Assembly: GCA_024362935.1 (NCBI GenBank)
Contig: JANCRA010000019.1
Span: 10,598,501-10,662,500 of the forward strand
Length of the DNA stretch: 64,000 bases
Reading direction: 5' to 3'
From: Setophaga petechia
Lineage: Eukaryota; Chordata; Aves; Passeriformes; Parulidae
In this document: positions 13,817 to 24,649 of the stretch, one piece after another
Layout: the number at the start of each line of letters is the position of its first letter
Numbering within the stretch: position 1 is the stretch's first letter
Program-made: the position numbers and the translations under genes
The notes under the pieces: model-generated
What the model was told of the DNA's origin: nothing
The model's input: only the letters and a program-made list of their open reading frames with translations
Databases searched by the model: none

Positions 13817-14829
13817 ATGGCAAATAATTTATTCAGGTGCCTCATTACAGAGGTAGTTGCCTATCTTTGAACTTTCATGTGCGATTATCTGGCCATTAAA
13901 GCATGATAGGCTGGGTTTTTTAGGAGCCTTTGATGAAGCACTTGGAGACATCTATGCAGACTGTTTCCATCAGATCAGCTTTGCGCGCAAATCCAGTGAC
14001 TCCTTTGAGAAACTGGAACAGATTAGAGAGAGATAACTCTGTTCTTTAAAAGTTGATGCTGCTTCTTTTCTGGTATTTCTCCTGTAAACAAAGTTTTTGT
14101 TTTACCTTGGCTCCCTCCCCCATTCCCAGTGGACAAAGAAGCACAGAATTCATTTTGCTTCTCTATGTGGCTTTGTTTCCTTTGAGCTTTCTTTTACTAT
14201 ATCCATCATCTATTGGCCCTACAGACTATCTCACAAGTCCTGCCTCTGATGTGTTTGAAGAGAATTCACTTTTAGTTATTATGCCTTTAACAACCTCCTC
14301 TTCAGAACCTTTCTTTGGCTTGCCTTATTGTGTTTAACACCTACTTGCCAAAGCTTTTCTCTTTATTCTTTTTCTTTTTTTTTATTTTCTTCACTTGAAC
14401 AGAACTTCAATTTGGAAGTCAAAATTCTTACATTTAATAATGTCCTTCATCTCATTGTTAATATCCTACTGCCTAAAATCCATCAGCCTGGGAGGAAGGA
14501 ATTATCTTACTGAAGATTGTTTTGATAGTTAGCATATATTTACTGAATCCATGGCAGTATCTTTAAACACTCTTTTTTCTATTCACAAGTATTTTGACAG
14601 TGTTTTGCCATTTGAATCTCTCTTGAATTTCTTTTTATTATGCTTCACCATTTCTACCATAATCTCGCATTTTGAAAATGCACTGTACCAAAGTTCACGT
14701 CTCTGCCTTCTGACTCTCTTTGGTCTTCTTCAAGCTTGAGAGTAAATCCAGAACAGGAACTGGGAAATGCATTGAGTTTGCTTGGCAATGTTTTGGTAGT
14801 GAGGAAAGATAGAAAGGTGTTAATTCTGT
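12611..14829. other. AT-rich non-coding DNA, no gene seen
   Basis: Apart from the AAAT microsatellite at 13777-13818, nothing recognisable was found. Open frames near 14053-14740 are short and T-rich, with no conserved motif. Confidence 0.5.
13777..13818. repeat. (AAAT)n microsatellite
   Basis: About ten uninterrupted AAAT units. It explains the repetitive YLFI pattern of the minus-strand open frame over it, which is not a protein. Confidence 0.95.
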
Positions 14830-15645
14830 CAGAAGCTGCCAGAAGCTTCCCCCATGTCCAGTGGAGCCAGTGCCAGCTGGCTCCTAGATGGACCAAGGCC
14901 AAGCCCATTTGTAACTGTGGTAGCATATCTGGAATATATGTAAGAAGGGTGGAAAAAGGTCAAAAAACAACTCTGTCTTCAACCAGAGAGAGAAGAGAAT
15001 ATGTGAAAGAACTCTGCAGACCCTGAGGTCAGTAAAGAAGGAGGAGCAGGAGATGCTCTGTGCATGGGAGCAGAGATTTCCCTGCAGTCCCTGATGAAGA
15101 CCACAGTGAGACAAGCTGTCCCCCTGCAGCTTATGGAGGTCCACAGCGGAGCAGAGATTCACCTGCACCCCATGATTCACCTGCGCACCTGCCTGAAGGA
15201 GGCTGTGACCCCGGGGCAAGGCGGTGCTGGAGCAGGCTCCATGAGGGACCCCATGGCAACAGGGAAGGAGTGTGAGGAATCTTTCCTCTGAGGAGGAGGG
15301 TGTGGCAGATGCAATTTGTGAAGACCTGATTCCAGCCCCCATTCCTGTCTCCCTGGGCCAGTAAAGATGAGGTGGGTAATATAGGGAGTGAAGTTAAGCC
15401 TGGAAAGAAGGGAGGGGTGGGGAGAGTTTTTGGAACTTCCATTGGGGTATTTTTGTAATATTACACTGCTTTCACTCGTAATAAATTTTCCCGAATTCAT
15501 CTCTGTTTTGCCCATGACATGATCTCTCTCTGTCATTATCTTGACCCTAGAGTTTTGTTGTATTTTCTCTCCCCATTTCAGATGAGGTGGGGAATGATAG
15601 TGGCCCTAGTGGGTACCTGACATCCACCAGAGTCAACCCAACACA
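14830..15645 (+). mobile_element. ERVL-like LTR, 3' portion (solo or 5'-truncated)
   Basis: The segment resembles a widespread avian class-III-type LTR. It has GC-rich, TGCAG- and GGAGCAG-rich text at 15000-15300, then a polyadenylation signal AATAAA at 15480-15485, then TTTTGCCCATGAC, TTTTCTCTCCCCATTTCAG and a terminus reading AGTCAACCCAACACA. The orientation is +, from the signal and terminus. The 5' end of the LTR is not recognisable, so it is either truncated or diverged. No internal retroviral genes accompany it. GACAG follows the 3' end (15646-15650), but I could not confidently pair it with a 5' copy. The several 60-150-codon frames inside it on both strands are not genes. Confidence 0.6.
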
Positions 15646-16242
15646 GACAGAATAGTCTGAATTCTGTACTTTTCCTCTTTATGTCCAGCATAGATATCCT
15701 ACATTAGATGATAGGAGTTGCTTGACTTACCTGATCTGACTTAGCCATCCTTTATGCACAGGACCAATGCTCCACCAGCACAATTGTTCTTCCTACATTT
15801 CTGTACCCTTGCATTGCACAGTTTCTCTTCATATTCCTTCTACCAAGATTCTTCTATGCATATTATGCCAAATCCTCAAGGTAAATTATTCAAAGTAGTA
15901 CAAATATATGAGATTCAACATATACAAGTAGCATTTTTCCCCAAGGTCCTATATGGATGTCAAGTTTCTTTTTGATTTTCTTTTATACAGAATGTTGTTT
16001 TGTTGGACACTCCTTTTGGCTCAGAAGACAACATTAGAGAAATTTTCATTTGTCTCTGGAAAATAGATATTGGGGAAAATACTAAGAAACTATTTTTTTT
16101 CAGGACATGGACTTGAGTAGGGGATAGCCATCATCCTGTTAAAGAAATAGAGAGCATTTCTGTTGAAGGTTAGTGATACTGAGAAAGCCAAAGAAAAGAA
16201 TAAAAAATTTATTACTTGGTGTTGCAAACAAGACATTTTTCA

Positions 16243-16285
16243 GTTATTATTATTGTTATTATTATTATTATTATTATTATTGTTA
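16243..16285. repeat. (ATT)n microsatellite
   Basis: TTATTATTATTG followed by a long ATT run, with two G interruptions. Confidence 0.95.
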
Positions 16286-18899
16286 TACATGTAACTAACT
16301 GGAACTCTGGGTTCTAAATTAAAGTCAGACATAGAGAAGAGAAAATAAAAGAGTTCCTAAATGTTTGTTGCAGGCAACATCAGAGCAAATTCCCAATGAG
16401 TGATGTTTCTATTGAAGTGTGTGGGTTTTGATCAGGGATCTCAGCATAACTTGACTCCAACTATAGCTGTAGGCTTTTACACAGCGAAGAAAAGGATTTA
16501 TGGATAGATAATACATGCAAAGGAATCTTTTCTGGAAATAAAAGAGCAGCTCTATATATAGTCTGTGTAAACAAACAAGAACAGGATACTAGAGACTACA
16601 AAAAGGAAATAGGACACTGCATCTATATTTAAGTGTCTCTTGTCATACAGCGCCAGTGGAATTCTAATGTCTGTACCCAACATGACCCAGGTGAAATCCA
16701 GATTTAATTAATTGCACCCAAATAAATCCCAACTAAATACAGGTATCAAGGAGGAAGATGTTCTTTGAGAAAACACAGAAGAGTGAGATATAACTGAAGT
16801 TTTGGCAAAACAGGGGGGAGACTGGGGGATGTGGGGGCACATAAAGGACAGAGTCAGAGAGAAGGTAAGAGCAATGCTACTGAGGAAGACTTCAGTGACC
16901 TTATATGTGATATAAGTAGGTCCCTCTTCTCATAAATATTTGTTTCTATGTTAATTGTGGACTACAAAAACAAAAATTGAAAAAGGCTGAAAAGTTTACC
17001 AAAGCAATGCTTCACTAGCAGCATTTCAGACATCTCTCTCCTTTGCTGCATCAGCAGCACCACTTCATCTGTTTTCATCACCAGTCAACGATTGAAATAT
17101 GTCACATTCATGGGGAAAGACTTTCATCACAAACATGTTTTTTTTAAGAAGACTTTTCCCTAACAGTGTGATTTAAGGTGTTATGTATTTTCTAATGAAC
17201 CACTACATTCATCCATCTCAAAGTTACACCACCTACTTTGCTTTCTATTTGAGCATTCTAACTGCTCGTGATCTTCACTGATGTGACTGAAGTATTTTAC
17301 TGTTTGCCAAGGACTGAAGGTAAAGACAAAAATACCAAGAGGACCCTGAAAGTTGAGGAAAGAAAAGAAATTCAAATGAGGCCAAAATGGGAAGCAGAGA
17401 AACATTTTCAGTTTAGTAAAAGACTAGCATTTTTCTAAAGACAACAAGTCTTTAGAACAACAGTTCTCTATGCCCAAAGTAAATACCAAATACTCCTGAC
17501 TTTTGGTAAATAAATCGATGCTGATATTCTGCCCTGACAGACCTGAAACACAGAGTAAGTAATTAACCTTCAGCTTGTCAGATCTGATACTTAGTCATCA
17601 TCATCAGAGTCAGTAAAGGTAAAAGCCCTCAAGGAAAATATCATTCTGCTCCCGTCACTCTTATTTGTGGACCAAGTCACACAATGAAAGTTTTTCTAAA
17701 CTCATTTCAGATGAGGAATGGTGCTTTTACAGTTGGTTTAATGGAATAATGAGCAAGTTGAAAGGTCTTGGTGTAATATTTGAGTTTCAGATTTAATTTT
17801 AGTCGGATCATTCTTGCACCTTGCAATTGGCTGAGAGCTTTCCAAGTTTTCCTGACTGTCATTTGGAATGAGAAGGCCTGTCAGGTTGTAATGAGTCCAG
17901 AAAAGGACATTCAGGTCGTGCTACTGTGTACTTGATCCATGCCTTTTGAAGTAGCAGTTTGTTCTTTTTAAGATACTTTTTTCCAATTTGGAATTTTAAA
18001 ATAGTTTCTTTCAGGAACAGAGGCTGCCCGCTTACCAGATTCTGCCTGATCCAATGGCACTGTTTAGGTTCACAGGCTTCTGTCTGCTAGATCAGTGGGA
18101 TGACTACACCTTCTTAAATCTCTATCCCTTTTCTGTATTTGCTTGAATCCTATTTAATCTTGCAGCAGAACCCCTCAGGAAGGATAGGATTCATGCCAGT
18201 GGTTTACATGGCTAATTGATTCTTGCAGACAAAACCAGTGCTAAAGCAAGTAAGTACTGCAGATGCCTTCCTCCTTAAGGTGGAAGCCAAAGTGGCTCTG
18301 TATCACTCTTTGAGCTGTTATCAGTTAGGTCCATGAGATATTGCCAGAAAGTGTTTGCTTATGTTGGGAAACAGTGAAAACACTATACATCCAGGTTTCA
18401 TTAAAATACATAGGCCCAGATTTAAATTGTGTTTTCAGGTCAAATATGGCAAGCTCACTGGAGTTTTGTGGCACTGAAAAAACAAGTTGGGGCTCAGTAA
18501 TTAATGCAATATGAGGGGTATTTTTAAACAGATTTTAGATAATAAGAAACATTTTCTTTATTATTTCTCCTTCCAAAAGTAACAAGCCACGTATAGCCTG
18601 ACGCTGAATAGGACTGGGGGCAGGGGTGTGGGGAAGGACAGACATTTTTTTATCTTGCCCCCTATAATAGATTTTTCCTTTTGCTCAATTCTCTCTGTGA
18701 ATAACAAGAGTGGCAGCCATTTTCTCTCAGCTCAACATCAAAACCCCTTTCATCTGCTGTCTAAATGCAAACAAAGCAAACCTTCCACCAGGCCTTTCTT
18801 TCCAGATAAATTAAAACTCTCATGTCCTGGGGCCTAAATCAAGCCTACAGGCCTTCCCTAGATAAATCCTTTCTCAACCTGAAATCTTCTTGCTACACG

Positions 18900-19480
18900 T
18901 GCTCCTTGTAAGATAATTTTGCAGTAGCTAATCAATAATGCAACAGTAAATTGCATTTAAATAAACATTAGCGGCCCTCTTAATGAATAAAACCTCATTT
19001 GCAATTTGTCAAAGTCACAAATGCTGGACTCTTTTGATATTCATTAGAATATTGGAAATTGGAGCTTTGACAGGTTTTATGTATGTTGCAATTATGATTT
19101 TTGTGAATAAAAGAAGTGCTTTATTTTCACAAGAATTCTTGAATAAAAACAGTGATATATGCTATGGATGTGATAGATCTCAATTGCTGCTTTATTGAAA
19201 AAGCAGAAAAATAAAAAAGGCCCTGTTACAGTCACAAATTTTAAACAATTGAAATGTACTATACGTATATTTTGTAAGAATGTATTATGAAATTCCTTCT
19301 TTTATATGAAGAATTCTAATTAATTTGCTGTGATCCTAAGCTTTGGATAAATAGAATTCTTGGTAATTAATTTTTATGTAGCAATACAGTACTACAGTTG
19401 TATGTGTCGCTAATTTTGTGGTGAAATTGCAAAATAAAAGTGTGTTTACACATCATATATTGTAAATTCACTTAATAAGG
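18900..19480. promoter_or_regulatory. Candidate conserved non-coding element, homeodomain-site dense
   Basis: This AT-rich stretch packs many TAAT/ATTA homeodomain cores (for example TCTAATTAATTTGC at about 19316 and GGTAATTAATTTTTATG at about 19361), CAATTA-type sites and unbroken non-repetitive text. Such composition is typical of developmental enhancers in vertebrate gene deserts, but it also occurs by chance in AT-rich DNA. The call is an inference and needs an alignment. No coding potential is visible. Confidence 0.2.
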
Positions 19481-19867
19481 TTTTTTTTATTTTATACCCA
19501 TTTTTCAATGAAAGCACTTCACATAAATGTCCCCATGTGAAACATTTGCACCATGCACATTACTGCATGAATTCACCACTTTATAAACAAAGTCATACAC
19601 CTGGGATGAAGGAAAAATTCTAATTTTGAGAACCATTAGGTTGTGGAATAGTATCCCAAGGGAAGAAGGAGAAGCCATAACCACAAGCTATTTAAAAACA
19701 AATTGGAAAACCTGAGCATTACAGGGTAAAGAACAGAACACCCTTGGAACAGAGACACAACAGAAATTATGTGCAAGTTGTTTTCCATCTCTTCATTCTA
19801 CAACTGCACAGAAGGATGAGCCCAATCAAACCACACTGGTTTGCTACAGGCGTTCCTATGGAAAAAT

Positions 19868-19912
19868 TCACACACATGCACGCACACACATACACCCACA
19901 CACGCATGTACA
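19868..19912. repeat. Interrupted (CA)n tract
   Basis: CACACACATGCACGCACACA-like alternating text; an imperfect dinucleotide microsatellite. Confidence 0.85.
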
Positions 19913-22800
19913 TACTCAGATTTGTGTCCTCTGCACTGACATGAGAAATCCTACCTAAGCTTCCTTTGTGGGAAGAAATGGTAAAGGAAGATAACACATT
20001 CCTCTTGCACTGAAGAAGTTTGAAATCATGCAGTGTGAGTTGCATTTGTGAACAAATCCCCCAAAAGTCTTCCTTTCCCTTACAAAATAAATGCAAGCTT
20101 TTTGAAAACATCTGTGTAATAGTTTGGGTTGAAAGACTAGGCCCTCTGTGTGAGGGTGTCTGAAGAACTGTACACATTTTCAAATTAAATAACTAAATAT
20201 TAAAAAGAAGTATGGTGTAGGAAAGCTTGTACCATGAGTAATATCCATTTTTATGCATAACAACATGCATAAATGAAGACTTAATCTACCTAGCTTTGAA
20301 AATCATGAAATACATGAAGACCAGAAAGTAAGATCTATCTTGTACTAAACAAGTTTGTGGCTGTGATCTCAAGAACATATTTATCCCAAGGAACTTTAGG
20401 AGGACAGAGGAGACCAGATTATAGCTGTCACTCATAATATTTCTTGACTGGCTCGCAAGAGGCTGATAAAGACATGGGCTAAGCAAACATAACCTGGACT
20501 TCAGCACAGCCCATGCCTCGCCTCACATGCCACCTGCCTCACCCATCCATTTACAACAGCCTATTACTCCAACAGAGTGTGTTCCCAGGAAAAGGTTGCA
20601 TAAATTAATTTATGGTTTCCCCCTTTAATTCAAGGCTCCTCTCTCGCCGCCGACAAGTAAGTTCCACACAGGCAAGACAGTCTTCTAGCCAGTAAAATAA
20701 ACAGCCCCTTTGTCCCTTTCACCCTCCTGGTCTGTGCATTCCTAACGCTCCAGGAGGTGAGAAGCTGGAGGAGCTCTGCCCACCTTTCCTCCCCAAATGC
20801 TGCAGCACAAGTGAGGAGTTGCTTTACAAAAGCAGTGCTTCAGGGCAAGAGGTCAGTCCTGCTGGCGACAGAGGAGGCTTGAGAGCACAAGTATTAAATT
20901 GGACAAAGACTTGCTCCTCCACTAGGCATCAGATCAGATGCTCCCAAGCTGAGCTGCTTTGGGAGACAGCAGTTGCTTCCATGTCCTGTGCACACCCAGA
21001 AGGATCAATTTTCTCCACAGGCTGTACAGATTTGATGCAGCCCGCATGCCACTAATGGTACATCACAGTTTGTGTAGGTCTGCTCTCAATCTCATCACCT
21101 CCTCATGGGAGGCTCAGGACAGAGAACCAGGGGTGGCCACAAGACAACAAAACACTGCAGGAGTCAGGGGTCTGCTCCTGAGGAAGGAAACAACCTGAAG
21201 GCTGAAGGCTGCTCTGCTCCCCACTGTCTTTCTGCTGGCACCAAGACAGCTGAGAGTCGATAGAGCAGGGCTGCAAACCTCTGCATGCCCAGGTGAAGAT
21301 GAGGAGAGTCTTCCCCAGCTAAGCATGTTCTTGTGTCCCCTGGGTCTATCACCTGACGTGCAATACAGAACAGATCCCCTGGACTCAAAGACCCGGCATC
21401 CTTCAGGCACTTCTTTATTACTGCTCTGATCTGGTGAGAAAGGGTTCCGCAGCACTACCCTGGCACTGCAAACTGCTTGTTAAGTATTTTATTAGGAAAT
21501 TGCAGAAGTTAAATGAATGTTTTTTCCACGCTATGTGCTATCACATTAGGTAGAGGGAATGTCAGTTATTTTTGTATGGATCCTCAACCATGTGAAACTA
21601 TTTTAAGGAGATAAGAGGAGTGAACAGGGAGAGGCAGGGAATGCAACATACCATAGGAAGACAATATTATTTATCTTCCTTTAAATAATAACATGTGAAA
21701 AATTGCAGACAAAAGTTTAATATATATGTTTATTTATTACGATCTCCTCCATGCATTTTTGCCTCTGACTTTTAGGGTCACTAGGAAGAAGGACAAGAAC
21801 TGTTCATATTCAAGTTGGAGGAAATTATTCCAAGCGCTCTCTATGGAGGGAGAGATTAAGTTCCTGCACTTTCTGATGCAGAAGCCACTTTGGGTTCCCC
21901 CACCACAGCTGAGTTTGGATTCTCTCACAGGATTGTTTATTTAGGACAGAGCACTCTGGATGCCAGACTTCAGTAGGTCTGAGCTCCATTAGTCTCTGTG
22001 ATTTTACTCTAAGTATTGTGAATACTTTTGTAATTTATGAATTACAAATGTGATGTATTTTAACATTTTGGCTAAACCCAGGAAAATTATATTCCTATTT
22101 TCATTTTCTAGCCACCTTCTGAGCCTATTACTTGCCTCCTAGTAAGAGAAAGAGAAAAAAAGATTAAATTGTAACAGGTGTCTTGATAAGAGCATTAGAC
22201 AAACAGTTCTACAGCTGACACAGAACTCCATGAAGATATTTCAGTACAGTTGTTAACTGTTTATTTATGCTCATATACACCATTTTTGTAAATACTGGTT
22301 CTTGAATCAGAATGAAATAGAACTATTTTCTTATTAATGACACTAGGCTCAAATTATAATCGTTACTAGTACTATCTTTAAAAATACAGTTTCGAACCTA
22401 TAGATTTTGCATTTCCATTATAATACTTTAATCTATGACCTTTGTCCTTTTATTATGATACTATTGAAATTAGGTTGTTGGAATGATGATGTGGCTACTA
22501 ATTTATTCATTGCTTTTTCTTTACCTTTTTTTTTTTACCTAAGGATAGTAGAAAGGTCTGAAAATTATTTTAAATCAGATATTTTTTTTATCTGTGATAA
22601 TACTTTCCCCCTGAATACAGGGTTTTGTTGAGTCTGGCAAAGGCTATTACTTTGCCCTCAGGTTAATACACAGACACAAAAAATGAGAGGCTGGACCTTA
22701 TAATAATGGTTAGAACCAGTAATCAAAGGTATGACTTAACATAGGCATAACATGTTTCTAAGAACTGTTTTAAAGCAAATATATTTACAATTTAGAGATA

Positions 22801-22868
22801 CATACACACACACACACACATATATATAGATATATAGATGTAGATATACATATACATATATATATATA
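22801..22868. repeat. Compound (CA)n/(TA)n microsatellite
   Basis: About nine CA units run into TATATATAGATATATAGATG and then further TA-rich alternation. It explains the YIYVYVYL-type minus-strand frame across it. Confidence 0.95.
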
Positions 22869-23238
22869 AGAAATGTTGTGTAGTTAGTACTAACACTTCC
22901 ATTCCTACAAGGCCTCCAGCAGTTTCTTGGTACAAGAAGAAACACAAATGAATGACATTTTCACTTTCTATTTCATATCAGCACGCTAAGCTAAATTACC
23001 TAGTCCCGTTTCTCATTTCAGACAGAAGTAAATCTGGTATAATTCCAGCACAGCCAATTACACTGCCTACATCACTGGAGTAAATCTATGAAATCATGCC
23101 TCTGCTACTTACATTTGTAATGTGTGGGGACAGGGACAAAACAGCACCTGCCTGTCTCCTTGTGTACACACAAGAGCCACAGTCCCTCCCCAACATTTCC
23201 TAACATACAATTTTTCTCCACCTTTAGAATTTTGCATA

Positions 23239-23243
23239 TCAAA
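23239..23243. repeat. Target-site duplication, left copy (TCAAA)
   Basis: The five bases directly before the first LTR base equal the five bases directly after the last LTR base at 29433-29437. A length of 4 or 6 does not match when LTR ends are set by comparing the two LTRs, so the duplication is 5 bp. Confidence 0.9.
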
Positions 23244-23493
23244 TGTTATGAACGGAGTTTTGTTTAGTGAAAAAAACTGAATTTTGTTAAAACCAGAGTT
23301 GCTGAGGCAGAGCTGCTAGCCAGGGTTACTTGTTATGTTAACTATAAGTCGTTAGAGTTGATAGTTCTCTTTGTATCACTTAACGACCTAGCCAGGGCAG
23401 GTAAAAGCTCTGTTTTTGTGTTACTGGGGAGGAGAAAAGAATTACCATATGTAGATTCTGAGAAACCCACTGCACCATGGGACTTATTGAACT

Positions 23494-23500
23494 TATAAAA
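23494..23500 (+). promoter_or_regulatory. LTR TATA box (first candidate)
   Basis: TATAAAA within CTTATAAAAACCCC. A second TATAAAA lies at 23523-23529. Either would place the viral start site at about 23525-23560. The choice is inferred from motif only. Confidence 0.5.
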
Positions 23501-23830
23501 ACCCCAAAACCAACGAGCCAAATATAAAATTGAAGAATTGGAATGATTCGTGGATGTGAGGAGTGGAGTGCTGAACCTGCAGAGATGTTAGGAGACCTCA
23601 GTGCCCCCTCGCCCTGACTAAAAAGAAGCTGCCTGGGACTGGGACCTGGAGCTTGGACGCAGGGAAAAGTGAAGAAATACCGGGGTCCCGCCCTAGACGT
23701 CCCTGTGAGGAGTGGACCCCCAGCTCTGCCCCTGTGGACAAAGCTGCACCTCCTCCTCCTCTGAGCCACGCTGGGAAGACGACGGAGACGGCCGCCTCGT
23801 CGAACTTCCTAATCCTGAGCTGATCACTTT

Positions 23831-23857
23831 AATAAAGGCATTAAAAGGAGAAATAAA
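23831..23857 (+). terminator. Paired polyadenylation signals of the LTR
   Basis: AATAAA occurs at 23831-23836 and 23852-23857. The functional copies for the provirus transcript would be those in the 3' LTR at 29379-29384 and 29400-29405. Confidence 0.6.
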
Positions 23858-23886
23858 ACTCCTGCCCTGTTGAGTTTCATTTCAGT

Positions 23887-23904
23887 TGGGGGCTCGTCCG
23901 GGAT
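23887..23904 (+). promoter_or_regulatory. Primer-binding site, proline tRNA
   Basis: TGGGGGCTCGTCCGGGAT, two bases after the LTR end, is complementary to the 3' end of tRNA-Pro (18 of 18 to the known retroviral proline primer site). The site is intact, so minus-strand DNA synthesis could still be primed. A proline primer is typical of gammaretroviruses. Confidence 0.95.
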
Positions 23905-24067
23905 CCGCCACGCCTGCAGAGGACACCAGGACCGGCCATCTTGGAACCTCGAGGATAGCTGGCAATCAGGACCAGAGAAGAAGATCGGCTCAGGACGAGT
24001 GACGCAGAGGAGCACCGGATTGGTGAGAACTATCCGGTGACGGGCGAGGGAGACGAGTGAGTGTTGT

Positions 24068-24286
24068 ATGAGTGAGACGGAGGCCGGCAGCCCGGACTTC
24101 CGAAGTGATTGTGGACCCCTCAGTACCGCGTTTCTGGACTCCTGCGAAGGGGCCAGCCGGGAACAGGGGGAAGCGTGTGGAATTGGCGTGAGTGAGTCGT
24201 CTCCTAAGGGGGAAATAGGGCACCCCCCCCTCCGGGCGTGCGGAGGAAATAGTGGTATGAGTGGCACGGCACCCCAAAGGTTCTGA
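24068..24286 (+). other. Upstream open frame in the leader (72 codons)
   Basis: It starts at a true ATG about 160 nt after the primer site and ends TGA before the tandem repeats. It begins MSETEAGSPDF and shows no recognisable domain. It lies out of frame with gag and upstream of it. It may be a chance frame or one that modulates translation of gag; the sequence alone does not decide. Confidence 0.25.
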
Positions 24287-24307
24287 CGAAGGATGTCAGG
24301 CAGATTG

Positions 24308-24481
24308 TAAGTCCCGAAAGTCCCACGAAGGATTCGGGCAACCTCACAAGCCCTGCAGGCATATTAAGTCCTGGCGCAGGAGGCCAGGCACAAATAAGTC
24401 CCGAAAGTCCCACGAAGGATTCGGGCAACCTCACAAGCCCTGCAGGCATATTAAGTCCTGGTGCAGGAGGCCAGGCACAAA
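24308..24481 (+). repeat. 87-bp tandem duplication in the leader (two copies)
   Basis: Copy 1 is 24308-24394 and copy 2 is 24395-24481. They start TAAGTCCCGAAAGTCCCACG and end GAGGCCAGGCACAAA. I see one difference (CTGGCGCAGG against CTGGTGCAGG). Diverged echoes of the TAAGTCCTG...AGGCACA core follow at about 24518-24550 and 24576-24597, suggesting an older repeat array. Confidence 0.95.
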
Positions 24482-24649
24482 TCCCAGCGGAAGCTCGGTA
24501 GGCTGGGAATTTGTTTTTAAGTCCTGATACGGTGTTGGAAGGTTAGGCACACTACATCAGGCAGTGTTTACAGTATAAAGTCCTGAGCTTCAGGCAGCTA
24601 AATTTTTTGAGATTACCTGTCGGTAGAGACACCTTTGAGATCTGAAGAG

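Larger units (their letters stand above)
15646..23238. other. Non-coding DNA with microsatellites, no gene seen
   Basis: No exon or structural RNA could be supported. It contains an ATT microsatellite (16243-16285), a CA-rich tract (19868-19912), a CA/TA microsatellite (22801-22868), a homeodomain-site-rich stretch (18900-19480, listed separately) and a moderately GC-richer patch at 20500-21480 with uninformative open frames on both strands. Confidence 0.5.
23244..23884 (+). repeat. 5' LTR (641 bp)
   Basis: Starts TGTTATGAACGG and ends GAGTTTCATTTCA. The copy at 28792-29432 has the same length and, read by eye, the same sequence. Two TATA-like boxes (23494-23500 and 23523-23529) and two AATAAA signals (23831-23836 and 23852-23857) are present. 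The second signal lies only about 27 bp before the LTR end, implying a long R and a very short U5 if it is the one used. The middle is GC-rich (about 23580-23800). A 129-codon minus-strand frame inside it is repeated in the 3' LTR and has no recognisable domain. Confidence 0.95.
23905..24649 (+). promoter_or_regulatory. Proviral leader (putative packaging region)
   Basis: 745 nt between the primer site and the gag start. It is GC-rich for the window, contains the 87-bp tandem duplication at 24308-24481, and has several upstream AUGs, including one opening a 72-codon frame (24068-24286). In the gag frame a TGA at 24608-24610 closes the region upstream, so there is no long N-terminally extended (glyco-) Gag in this copy. 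By position the packaging signal of such viruses lies here. I cannot identify the signal itself or a certain splice donor. Confidence 0.7.

Noticed and set aside
14595..14600. GACAG before TGTTTTGCC as the left target duplication of the ERVL-like LTR
   Set aside because: The sequence after it does not resemble an LTR start of that family, and a 5-bp match is easy by chance.
14884..15536. Overlapping 70-150-codon frames on both strands
   Set aside because: They fall in the ERVL-like LTR and overlap in several frames; no protein motif.
23380..23769. 129-codon minus-strand open frame, repeated identically at 28928-29317
   Set aside because: It lies inside each LTR, so its repetition reflects LTR identity. 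It shows no domain, and a GC-rich LTR gives long antisense frames by chance.
24635..24649. Gag starting at the TTG at 24635
   Set aside because: The ATG at 24650 gives the expected MGG myristoylation signal; the five codons before it lack an ATG and a TGA closes the frame at 24608.
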